A program made the position numbers and the translations under genes. From contig JBDUDA010000059.1 of assembly GCA_040003205.1 (NCBI GenBank), positions 1-12,968 on the forward strand: a stretch of DNA of 12,968 bases. The letters run 5' to 3'. The notes under the pieces are model-generated. The model was not told where the DNA came from. It did no database searches and worked only from the letters and a program-made list of their open reading frames with translations. Source of the DNA: JALYIM01 sp040003205 (lineage in GTDB: Bacteria; Acidobacteriota; Terriglobia; Terriglobales; Acidobacteriaceae). Positions 6,776 to 12,968 of the stretch are shown in pieces; the first letter of the stretch is position 1; every line of letters begins with the position of its first letter.

Positions 6776-6804
6776 GCGCGACAAATAATATTGATATGTC
6801 GCGC
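6776..6804. terminator. stem-loop shortly after the zinc-ribbon gene
   Basis: GCGCGACA at 6776-6783 and TGTCGCGC at 6797-6804 form a perfect 8-bp GC-rich stem around a 13-base AT-rich loop, 15 bases after the stop. There is no T-run after it, so it is not a textbook intrinsic terminator. It could still end or stabilise the transcript. Confidence 0.35.
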
Positions 6805-6825
6805 GACGGCGCACCAGCTTGACCA

Positions 6826-6856
6826 GCAGGTTCCTCGACTTCGCTCGGAATGACAA
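6826..6856 (-). repeat. 31-bp repeat, left arm of an inverted pair before pyrR
   Basis: This arm starts GCAGGTTCCTCGACTTCGC and ends TCGGAATGACAA. It is the reverse complement of 6886-6916 at 28 of 31 positions, with a 29-base AT-rich spacer between the arms. Further copies lie at 708-761, 804-834 and 2225-2255. Confidence 0.8.
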
Positions 6857-6885
6857 CTTTTTGTTTCCTTCTTGGTTGAAAATTA

Positions 6886-6916
6886 TTGTCATCCCGAGCG
6901 CAGTCGAGGGACCTGC
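6886..6916 (+). repeat. 31-bp repeat, right arm of an inverted pair before pyrR
   Basis: This arm starts TTGTCATCCCGAGCG and ends GTCGAGGGACCTGC. Paired with 6826-6856 it could form a long imperfect cruciform or, in RNA, a 31-bp hairpin about 75 bases upstream of the pyrR start. Because the same unit recurs next to unrelated genes, a dispersed repeat is more likely than a pyr-specific regulatory site. Confidence 0.8.
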
Positions 6917-6990
6917 TTCTTCTCGACGAGGCAACCGAAACATTTCCTATCATTTAAGCCGCGCCTTGCTCCGCACCGCGTCGTCCAAGT

Positions 6991-7581
6991 ATGATGCAGC
7001 GATTCATGAATCCACGCCCTAATGCTGGCCAAGTCGCCCTGCGCGAAAAAGCGCAACTCATGTCCGCCTCGGAAATTGAGCGGACATTGGTACGTCTTGC
7101 GCACGAAATTATAGAAAAGAACAACGGGTCCGCCGACCTTGGGCTCGTCGGCATCCGGCGGCGTGGCGTCCCGATCGCGCAGCGTCTGGCGGAAATTATC
7201 CAGCGCATAGAAAAAGCTCCGCTGCCAGTGGGCACTCTCGACATCACGCTCTATCGCGACGACCTCTCGACCGTGGGAGCGAAGCCAGTCGTTCAAAAAG
7301 CCGATATCGGATTCTCCATCACCGGCAAAAACATCGTGCTGGTTGACGACGTCCTCTACACGGGACGCACCATTCGTGCCGCCCTCGACGCCCTGTTCGA
7401 TCAAGGCCGGCCACTCAAAGTTCAACTCTGCGTCCTAATTGATCGCGGACATCGCGAGTTGCCGCTGGAAGCCACATTCGTAGGCCGCAAGGTGCAAACC
7501 ACGCAGCGAGAAATTATTGAAGTCAAATTGCGCGAGGTGGACAACCTGGATAAAGTGCTGCTCGTGGAAAAGGAATCTTGA
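6991..7581 (+). CDS. pyrR: PyrR: pyrimidine operon RNA-binding regulator / uracil phosphoribosyltransferase
   Basis: This 196-residue protein matches PyrR along its length: LAHEIIEKN, LVGIRRRG (52-59), GTLDITLYRDDLS (81-93), the PRPP-binding loop IVLVDDVLYTGRT (115-127) and LIDRGHRELP (149-158). It is the first gene of a pyrR-pyrB-pyrC cluster, 40 bases before pyrB. In Firmicutes PyrR binds pyr mRNA in a UMP-dependent way and promotes attenuation, with weak uracil phosphoribosyltransferase activity; in other phyla its mechanism is less settled. No PyrR-binding loop, antiterminator or terminator is recognisable by eye upstream of the gene or in the pyrR-pyrB spacer. The start may be ATG 6991, ATG 6994 or ATG 7006, and none has a clear Shine-Dalgarno. 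About 20 residues precede the conserved core, slightly more than in B. subtilis. Confidence 0.96.
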   Translation: MMQRFMNPRPNAGQVALREKAQLMSASEIERTLVRLAHEIIEKNNGSADLGLVGIRRRGVPIAQRLAEIIQRIEKAPLPVGTLDITLYRDDLSTVGAKPVVQKADIGFSITGKNIVLVDDVLYTGRTIRAALDALFDQGRPLKVQLCVLIDRGHRELPLEATFVGRKVQTTQREIIEVKLREVDNLDKVLLVEKES

Positions 7582-7621
7582 TCGCGCCCGCCTCGCCTTT
7601 TCTTGTGATTTGGAACGTTGA

Positions 7622-8563
7622 ATGCCGGTAACGCCAGCGAATCAGACAAAAATCAAAGCCGCTCACGGCTCCCTGCTGGATATTGAGCACATGAGCGCGG
7701 CCGAGATCACGCGACTGCTCAATCTCGCGCGGCGGATGAACCCGCAGAAAGCGCGGCCCCTGCTGCGTGGCAAGCGGGTGGTACTTTTGTTTTACGAGGC
7801 CTCCACCCGCACCCGCTGCTCATTTGAAATCGCAGCCAAATCCATGGAGGCGATCACAACCCTGGTAAGTTCCAGCGGATCGAGCATCGAAAAAGGCGAA
7901 TCGCTACTCGATACTGCCTACACTCTTCGTGCCGTTGGCGCCGATGTAATTGTGCTCCGCCATCCTCACGCGGGCGCGCCGCTGCTGATGGCGAAGCATC
8001 TCGATATCCCCGTGATTAATGCAGGGGATGGAATGCACGAGCATCCCTCGCAGGCACTGCTCGATGCTTTAACTCTTCTTCGTCACGGTAAAAAGCTGAC
8101 GGGGCTTCGCTTCGCAATTATCGGAGACATTTATCACAGCCGTGTTGCCCGCTCGCTTATCCATCTGTTAGGAAAATTCGGCGCGCGCATCAATTTATGT
8201 GGTCCGCGTGAGCTGGCGCCGGATGTCGCTCGTACATTGGCGAGAGGCGTGGAGATCGTGAGCTCGCTCGAAGATGCGATTCGCGGCGTGGACGCAGTCA
8301 TGCTGCTGCGGGTGCAGAAAGAACGCCTGGCGGGCATGAAGATCAGCCTGCTTAACTACGTGGCGAAGTATCAGATGACGGCGGCGCGCCTGAAACTCGC
8401 CAAGCCCGATGCGTTGCTGATGCATCCCGGGCCGATTATTCGCGGACTTGAACTTACATCTGAAGTTGCGGACGGTGCGCAATCCGTCATTGTGGATGAA
8501 GTCCGCAATGGAGTGGCGATGCGTATGGCGATTTTGGCGAACGCATTAGGAAAAGCGAGATAG
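7622..8563 (+). CDS. pyrB: aspartate carbamoyltransferase catalytic chain
   Basis: PyrB joins carbamoyl phosphate and aspartate to give carbamoyl-aspartate, the committed step of pyrimidine synthesis. The 313-residue protein carries the carbamoyl-phosphate site FYEASTRTR (58-65), the S-x-x-K-G-E loop SSIEKGESLLDT (87-98), RHPHAG (113-118), EHPSQALLD (140-148), IIGDIYHSRVARS (166-178), LRVQKER (229-235) and MHPGPIIRG (267-275). Length and residues are those of an intact catalytic chain. No pyrI regulatory subunit gene is nearby, so feedback control probably differs from the E. coli enzyme. It is followed 13 bases later by pyrC; PyrB-PyrC association is known in several bacteria, but whether it applies here is inference. 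The Shine-Dalgarno before ATG 7622 is weak (GGAA). Confidence 0.98.
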   Translation: MPVTPANQTKIKAAHGSLLDIEHMSAAEITRLLNLARRMNPQKARPLLRGKRVVLLFYEASTRTRCSFEIAAKSMEAITTLVSSSGSSIEKGESLLDTAYTLRAVGADVIVLRHPHAGAPLLMAKHLDIPVINAGDGMHEHPSQALLDALTLLRHGKKLTGLRFAIIGDIYHSRVARSLIHLLGKFGARINLCGPRELAPDVARTLARGVEIVSSLEDAIRGVDAVMLLRVQKERLAGMKISLLNYVAKYQMTAARLKLAKPDALLMHPGPIIRGLELTSEVADGAQSVIVDEVRNGVAMRMAILANALGKAR

Positions 8564-8576
8564 TCAGAACTAGAAA

Positions 8577-9881
8577 ATGGCACAGAACAAATCCAAATCG
8601 CTGCTGATTAAGAATGGACGCCTCATTGACCCCGCGGCGGGCATCGATGCCCCGATGGATGTGCTCTTGCGGGATGGTCGAGTGGTCGAAGTCGCGCCCA
8701 CTGGAAAGATTCACGGCGGCTCGGATGAGACATTCGACGCCAAGGGATCAATTGTTGCTCCGGGTTTTATTGATTTGCACGTCCATTTGCGCGAGCCCGG
8801 ACAGAGTTACAAAGAAACCATCGCCACCGGCACTGCCGCAGCGGCAGCGGGGGGATTCACTTCCGTCTGCTGCATGCCCAACACCGCGCCAGTGGCTGAT
8901 TCTCCCGAGTGGGTGACCTGGATGCAACAACCCGAGCGTGGGGCCGTGGTCAACGTTTTCCCCATCGCTGCCGCGACCCAGGCCAGCAAAGGCGCTGTAC
9001 TCACTGACTTTCGCGCGCTGCAACGAGCTGGGGCAGTCGCTATCACCGACGACGGCAGACCCATTCTTAGCGATGCCATCATGCGCGAGACCCTGCGAGT
9101 TGCGGCCGAAATCGGATTGCCCGTCATTCAGCATGCGGAAGACACGCGCATGACGGAGCATTGCTCGATGAACGAAGGCGCTACTTCTTTCCGTCTGGGA
9201 TTGCGAGGAATGAAAGCTGCCGCGGAAGCTTCCATCGTGGAGCGCGATATACAGCTCGCGCAGCAATTCACCGGATCACGTCTGCATGTCGCGCATCTCT
9301 CCACTGCCGACGCTCTGAAGGCGGTGCGGCGCGCCAAGCGCGATAAGGTGCGCGCAACCTGCGAAGTCACTCCCCATCACTTTGCGCTCACCGATGAGGC
9401 CGTGGGCGAGTACGACACGAACTTCAAAATGAATCCCCCGCTGCGTTCTGCCGAAGATCGCGAGGCGCTGATGATCGCCCTCGCCGACGGCACAGTGGAT
9501 GCCATCGCAACTGACCACGCTCCTCACGCTGTCCACGAGAAGACGGTGGAATTCGAGCGCGCCGCCTTCGGTATCAATGGCCTTGAAACCGCAGTCGGAC
9601 TTGCGCTGACTGAACTTCTGAGCAAACGGAAAATTCCTCTGCCGCGAATTGTGGAACTGTTCACGGCAGGTCCGGCGCGGGTAATAGACCTCACGAGTCG
9701 CGGTACGTTGGTGGCCGGAAGTCATGCGGACGTGACTATTTTCGATCCGAAGAAGGTGTGGACGTTTGTGGGGGCTAAGTCGCGCTCTCTTTCGCGGAAT
9801 ACCCCATTTGATGGATGGCAGTTCACGGGGAAGGTGCTCGCGACGATTGTCGCTGGACGCATCGTTTATCGGGCAGGATAA
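8577..9881 (+). CDS. pyrC: dihydroorotase, type I zinc amidohydrolase
   Basis: PyrC cyclises carbamoyl-aspartate to dihydroorotate, the step after PyrB. The 434-residue protein belongs to the long B. subtilis/Aquifex-type class rather than the shorter E. coli type. Visible active-site elements are DLHVHLREPG (66-75, with His68 and His70 as metal ligands), the Asp pair in ITDDG (156-160), QHAED (His186), HVAHLSTA (His237/His240) and ATDHAPH (catalytic Asp313), plus CMPNTAPVADSP. All expected catalytic residues are present, so this is not one of the inactive DHOase-like PyrC' chains that accompany some ATCases. The 13-base spacing from pyrB implies one transcript. The gene converges on rnr, 152 bases away. 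Confidence 0.98.
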   Translation: MAQNKSKSLLIKNGRLIDPAAGIDAPMDVLLRDGRVVEVAPTGKIHGGSDETFDAKGSIVAPGFIDLHVHLREPGQSYKETIATGTAAAAAGGFTSVCCMPNTAPVADSPEWVTWMQQPERGAVVNVFPIAAATQASKGAVLTDFRALQRAGAVAITDDGRPILSDAIMRETLRVAAEIGLPVIQHAEDTRMTEHCSMNEGATSFRLGLRGMKAAAEASIVERDIQLAQQFTGSRLHVAHLSTADALKAVRRAKRDKVRATCEVTPHHFALTDEAVGEYDTNFKMNPPLRSAEDREALMIALADGTVDAIATDHAPHAVHEKTVEFERAAFGINGLETAVGLALTELLSKRKIPLPRIVELFTAGPARVIDLTSRGTLVAGSHADVTIFDPKKVWTFVGAKSRSLSRNTPFDGWQFTGKVLATIVAGRIVYRAG

Positions 9882-9930
9882 AAAGTTCGCATCCAACGCG
9901 ACGTGCTTCCTAAGGCAAGACCCGAGGACC

Positions 9931-9987
9931 TGTCATGTTGAGCGGACCGCAATCGCCGCAGGCGATGGCGGGAGTCGAAACATCCCT
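9931..9987. repeat. hairpin-containing intergenic repeat between pyrC and rnr
   Basis: The element has the ends TGTCATGTTGAGCGGA and GAGTCGAAACATCCCT around a stem-loop. CCGCAATCGCC at 9947-9957 pairs with GGCGATGGCGG at 9961-9971, with one mismatch and a GCA loop. The TGTCAT...GAGCG...GTCGA grammar resembles the other repeats in this window but ends differently, so it looks like a second subfamily. From memory, similar TGTCATGTTGAGCG...GTCGAAACATC units are scattered in Acidobacteria genomes; this could not be checked here. Its place between convergent genes would suit a bidirectional transcription end. Confidence 0.55.
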
Positions 9988-10020
9988 ATCGCCTTTGAGC
10001 TTCGTCCAGCGATGGGCATT
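9984..10020. terminator. weak hairpin plus short T-run between convergent genes
   Basis: CCCTATCGC at 9984-9992 pairs with GCGATGGG at 10009-10016, with one bulged A and a 16-base loop. A short T-run (CATTTT) follows on the plus strand. It is downstream of pyrC and close to the rnr stop, so it could serve either gene, but the long loop and short T-run make it a weak candidate. Confidence 0.25.
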
Positions 10021-10033
10021 TTCCCGGGTTACA

Positions 10034-12544
10034 CTATTTTCGCTTGCGTTTTGCCGGACGCGCGACCGGCATCTCGTAAACCGCGAATTGCAATTTTTTT
10101 TCTACCGGATCAATCCGGTCCAGAAGCACGCGTATTTTTTGTCCCATGCTGTAAATCTTGCGGCCATGCTGTCCGATGATTTCTCTGGTGGTTTCGTGAT
10201 AGAGATAGCGGTCGTCAGTGAGGCTGGCGAGCGGGACTAAGCCCTCAATGAAAAGGTCCAGTAGTTCCACGAAAAACCCGAATTTGGTTACGCTGATGAT
10301 GAGCGCATCAAAGTCTTCGCCCACGCGGTCCTGCATGAACTTTACTTTTTTCCATTCCATCAGCTCGCGTTCGGCCTCATCTGCGCGCCGTTCGGATTGG
10401 CTCGATTCTTCCGCAATCTCTTGAAGCTCATCCACTGAAATTGGACCTCCCAGAGGCTCGAGGGACTCCCGGTGCGCCTTATGGTCGCGGCGTTTGGACC
10501 ATGGAGAAGGCGCCGAATGGTCGCGATCGTGCTGATTCTTCGCCGGGAGAGAAGATACGTTCGGAAAAACTCCCAGCGCGACGTAGCCTTCGCGCTTTTC
10601 GGGCGACTCCTGCAAAACCCGTTTCAAGATGCGGTGAACAATCAGATCCGGATAACGCCGGATGGGCGAGGTGAAATGCGTATAGCTGGGAGTGGCGAGT
10701 GCGAAGTGTCCTTCGTTTTCTTCCGAATACCGAGCCTGCTTCAGCGAACGCAACATTAAATAGGAAAGAATTCTCTCTTCCGGTTTGCCCGCGATCTTGT
10801 TTGCGAGCTTCTGGTACATGCGGGGCGTGACATGAACTTCTTTCGGAATTTCCAAATCTTTGGTGCGCTTGCCCGTGCCGCGAACTTCCCTCCGGTCGCT
10901 TTTGAATTGCACACGCTGAATTGGCAACGGGCCTACTCCAAGGGAGTATCCGAAAGTCGCCGCCAGAACTTCAAAATCGTACACGCGCTTGGCCTCGGGC
11001 TTTTCGTGGATGCGATAGAGCGACGCGACGCGCTTGCTCTCCAGATATCCAGCGACACTTTCGTTTGCCGAGAGCATGAACTCTTCAATCAGGCGATGCG
11101 CGATATTGCGTTCGGAGCGAGAAATGCTCTTCATCAGCCCAAGCTCGTCGAATTCAATCACCGGTTCTGGAAGGTCGAAGTCAATGGAGCCGCGGCGCTC
11201 CCGCTTACGATTCAGGATGAGCGCAAGATCGCGCATCAATTCGAAAGAGGCCACCTGCGCCGCATAGCGTTCGCGGCTGGACGCGTCGCCCTCGATGACC
11301 GCGTTCACGCTGGTGTAGGTCATGCGCTCCACGGAGCGAATGATTCCCTCGCACAATTCGTAATGGAGAATCTCGCCCTGATGATCCATCTCCATGACGC
11401 ATGACAGCACTAAGCGATCTTCATTCGGACGCAGGCTACAAATGTTGGTGGAAAGTTCCAGCGGCAACATGGGGACGGCGCGGTCAGGAAAGTAAACGCT
11501 GGTGCCCCGCAGCCGGGCTTCCTGGTCGAGAGGGGAATTGGGAGTGACGTAATGTGAAACGTCGGCAATGTGAACCTGCAATTCAAAGTTACCGTTGTCC
11601 AACTTCCGCACCAGCACCGCATCATCGAAGTCGCGCGCGGTTTCCCCATCGATCGTCACGATTGGAAGGTTGCGAAAATCACGGCGCTTTTGTATCTCCT
11701 CCGCTGAAATGTCTGGGCTCGTCGCCCTGGCCTCGTCGAGAACTTTGGACGGAAACCGATGCGGCAGGTGGAACTTGCGGATCATGATCTCCACGTCGAC
11801 GCCGAAGTCCTCTTCCGATCCGAGAATTTCGACGACCCGCCCACGCGGTCCCGAGGTGGCGGTTGGCCAATCGGTAATCTCGACGTCAACCGCTACGTTT
11901 TCGAGGTTGTCCCATGCCTCATGATGGGTAGTCTCGTTGCCCAGGACCCGATCGACACTCGCCGCGCCTCCTCCAGCTACATCCCTGTCCGGTCTCTCCA
12001 TTCCCGCTGGAATCACGATGTCCGACTTAATTTTCTGGTCAATCGGCGTGACGTGATTTAGCCGCGGACCATGGTGAAATTTCCCCACAATCGTGGAATG
12101 GGCGCGATTTATAAGCTGAATAATTCGTCCTTCGGCCCGTCCGTCCGGACGAATTGCAGCGATTTCGACCGCCACACGATCCCCGTGCATGGCCGATCCC
12201 ACTGCCGGGGGCGGGATAAAGATGTCGCCCGAGAGTCGTCCCTTCAGACGCTCGTCGAGCGAACTCGGCTCGGGAATCACAAAACCGAAGCCGTCTCGAT
12301 GCATGCTTAACCTTCCAACGACGGCATTCTTCGAAGATGCGTTTTGCGGAATCGCATAACGATCAGAATCCGCGAGCACCAGTTGTCCCGAGGTCATCAA
12401 ATGTTGCAGACGGGCGGACAGGGCATGGCGTTCGCCGCCATGCAATCCGAGCTCGCGCACTAATTGCTTGAAGCTAGCCGAACGTTTGGGCTGTCGCTCG
12501 ATCTTCTTAAGAATCACCGAATCGGGAAACTTGCTGTCGCTCAT
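10034..12544 (-). CDS. rnr: ribonuclease R (3'-5' exoribonuclease, RNB family)
   Basis: From ATG 12544 the product has 836 residues; the frame continues to a GTG at 12595 (853 residues), which is less likely. Positions below use the longer numbering. An N-terminal winged helix (about 25-82) is followed by cold-shock OB domains (about 90-160 and 165-270). The RNB catalytic domain carries TIDGETARDFDDA (314-326), HIADVSHYV, YFPDRAVPMLP, NICSLRPNEDRL, LIEEFMLSAN, HFTSPIRRYPDL (640-651) and SERRADEAER (734-743). A C-terminal S1 domain (about 757-842) ends in a basic tail, KRKRK. The Asp cluster of DFDD is intact, so the enzyme should hydrolyse structured RNA processively. Two hydrophilic insertions stand out: about 197-232 in the second OB domain and about 663-718 before SERRADE. 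The gene converges on pyrC and diverges from the bactofilin gene. Confidence 0.97.
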   Translation of the reverse strand: MSDSKFPDSVILKKIERQPKRSASFKQLVRELGLHGGERHALSARLQHLMTSGQLVLADSDRYAIPQNASSKNAVVGRLSMHRDGFGFVIPEPSSLDERLKGRLSGDIFIPPPAVGSAMHGDRVAVEIAAIRPDGRAEGRIIQLINRAHSTIVGKFHHGPRLNHVTPIDQKIKSDIVIPAGMERPDRDVAGGGAASVDRVLGNETTHHEAWDNLENVAVDVEITDWPTATSGPRGRVVEILGSEEDFGVDVEIMIRKFHLPHRFPSKVLDEARATSPDISAEEIQKRRDFRNLPIVTIDGETARDFDDAVLVRKLDNGNFELQVHIADVSHYVTPNSPLDQEARLRGTSVYFPDRAVPMLPLELSTNICSLRPNEDRLVLSCVMEMDHQGEILHYELCEGIIRSVERMTYTSVNAVIEGDASSRERYAAQVASFELMRDLALILNRKRERRGSIDFDLPEPVIEFDELGLMKSISRSERNIAHRLIEEFMLSANESVAGYLESKRVASLYRIHEKPEAKRVYDFEVLAATFGYSLGVGPLPIQRVQFKSDRREVRGTGKRTKDLEIPKEVHVTPRMYQKLANKIAGKPEERILSYLMLRSLKQARYSEENEGHFALATPSYTHFTSPIRRYPDLIVHRILKRVLQESPEKREGYVALGVFPNVSSLPAKNQHDRDHSAPSPWSKRRDHKAHRESLEPLGGPISVDELQEIAEESSQSERRADEAERELMEWKKVKFMQDRVGEDFDALIISVTKFGFFVELLDLFIEGLVPLASLTDDRYLYHETTREIIGQHGRKIYSMGQKIRVLLDRIDPVEKKLQFAVYEMPVARPAKRKRK

Positions 12545-12735
12545 GGATTCTTCACACACCGTTGTGTCCCTAAAAGGAACGATGGAGTTTTCCACAGGCC
12601 TTCAGGAACTTTCTATTTCTGGCGCGGTACACGATTTTTACTACACGCAGCCGAATAAGCGGAGTAGAATCCCATCTGGTCACCAACAGCGTGTTAGAAC
12701 CTTAGCTCATTATCCATGAAAGGATTATTTGCGAC
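12545..12735. promoter_or_regulatory. divergent intergenic region between rnr and the bactofilin gene
   Basis: Both flanking genes start here and run outward, so both promoters must lie within or near these 191 bases. No clear sigma-70 pair can be assigned to either direction by eye. The region is more AT-rich than its surroundings around 12625-12660 and 12700-12735. A Shine-Dalgarno-like AAAGGA at 12719-12724 precedes the bactofilin ATG by 11 bases. Confidence 0.5.
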
Positions 12736-12968
12736 ATGTGGAAGCCTACAAATCAGCCTACGACAACCCCTAGCCGGCCGAACGAGCCGGAACGTCCTGC
12801 CATGTCCACGCCGACCGCGACCTCTGTGAGTGAAACTCCTGCGGCAACACCAAATCGTCCAGTGGCCGCCAGCACGGCGGACCAGGCAACAATTGGCAAG
12901 TCGCTGGTGATCAAAGGCGAGGTCACGGGCTCCGAGTCGCTTTATATTGACGGCCGCGTGGAAGGCTC
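12736..12968 (+). CDS. bactofilin, N-terminal part (3' end outside the window)
   Basis: ATG 12736 opens a frame that runs off the window after 77 full codons. Residues 1-50 are a disordered Pro/Thr/Ala-rich tail (TNQPTTTPSRP, ATPNRPVAAS). After it comes the start of the beta-helical polymer domain: ATIGKSLVIKGEVTGSESL followed by YIDGRVEG, a typical opening of bactofilins (DUF583). Bactofilins are cytoskeletal proteins that polymerise without nucleotides and organise cell shape, polarity or peptidoglycan enzymes, often from the inner face of the membrane. A hydrophilic tail before the beta-helix is normal. Whether a peptidase (LmdC-like M23) gene follows, as in several phyla, cannot be seen. 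Confidence 0.9.
   Translation, partial: MWKPTNQPTTTPSRPNEPERPAMSTPTATSVSETPAATPNRPVAASTADQATIGKSLVIKGEVTGSESLYIDGRVEG

Noticed and set aside
6819..7022. 67-codon plus-strand open frame overlapping the pyrR leader
   Set aside because: Most of it is a translation of the 31-bp inverted repeat pair and it runs into pyrR; a repeat-derived artefact is the simplest explanation.
8577..9881. inactive dihydroorotase-like pseudo-subunit (PyrC')
   Set aside because: The HVH, QHAED, HVAH and TDHAPH catalytic motifs are all present, so an active dihydroorotase is the better call.
10832..11404. 190-codon plus-strand open frame inside rnr
   Set aside because: It is antisense to the conserved RNB catalytic core of RNase R and has no recognisable family or ribosome binding site.

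Overview
The window carries ordinary bacterial housekeeping genes at moderately high GC. The best guess for the source is a soil-type member of the Acidobacteriota (Koribacter/Terriglobales-like). That rests on gene content and style: a TonB-type protein with a proline-rich linker, a secreted GH3 enzyme, a lipoprotein with an LPVYPGA motif, a bactofilin, and intergenic repeats with the core GTCATCCCGAGCG...GAGGGACCTGC. It is an inference from memory of such genomes, not a database result.

Layout, left to right. The 3' end of a PilZ-domain gene (1-240) is followed by a spacer with nested palindromes, then a small CsbD-family stress protein (373-633) with a strong Shine-Dalgarno. A 439-base gap (634-1072) has no credible gene and holds several alternately oriented copies of a short repeat. 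Next come a membrane-anchored TonB C-terminal-domain protein (1073-2176), a possible 39-codon single-helix membrane peptide (2316-2435), the tRNA modification gene miaA (2375-3370), a secreted two-domain GH3 beta-N-acetylhexosaminidase-type enzyme (3473-5362), an overlapping predicted lipoprotein (5337-5984), and a zinc-ribbon multi-pass membrane protein (6048-6761). After a spacer with a 31-bp inverted repeat pair come pyrR, pyrB and pyrC (6991-9881), a compact pyrimidine operon encoding the regulator, aspartate transcarbamoylase and dihydroorotase. The operon meets a convergent RNase R gene (minus strand, 10034-12544). A divergent bactofilin gene (12736 to the window end) starts on the other side and is cut by the window edge.

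How the genes work together. pyrB and pyrC catalyse consecutive steps of de novo UMP synthesis, and PyrR is the uridine-nucleotide-responsive RNA-binding regulator usual for such operons, though no PyrR attenuator is recognisable by eye. The GH3 enzyme and the overlapping lipoprotein are probably co-transcribed and exported. The other neighbours look functionally unrelated.

No convincing undescribed system was found. The most unusual signals are the dispersed REP/BIME-like repeat family in the spacers, the small membrane ORF overlapping a miaA gene that lacks an ATG start, the acidic and His-rich segment between two cysteines in the lipoprotein, the long hydrophilic insertions in RNase R, and the nested palindromes upstream of the CsbD gene.
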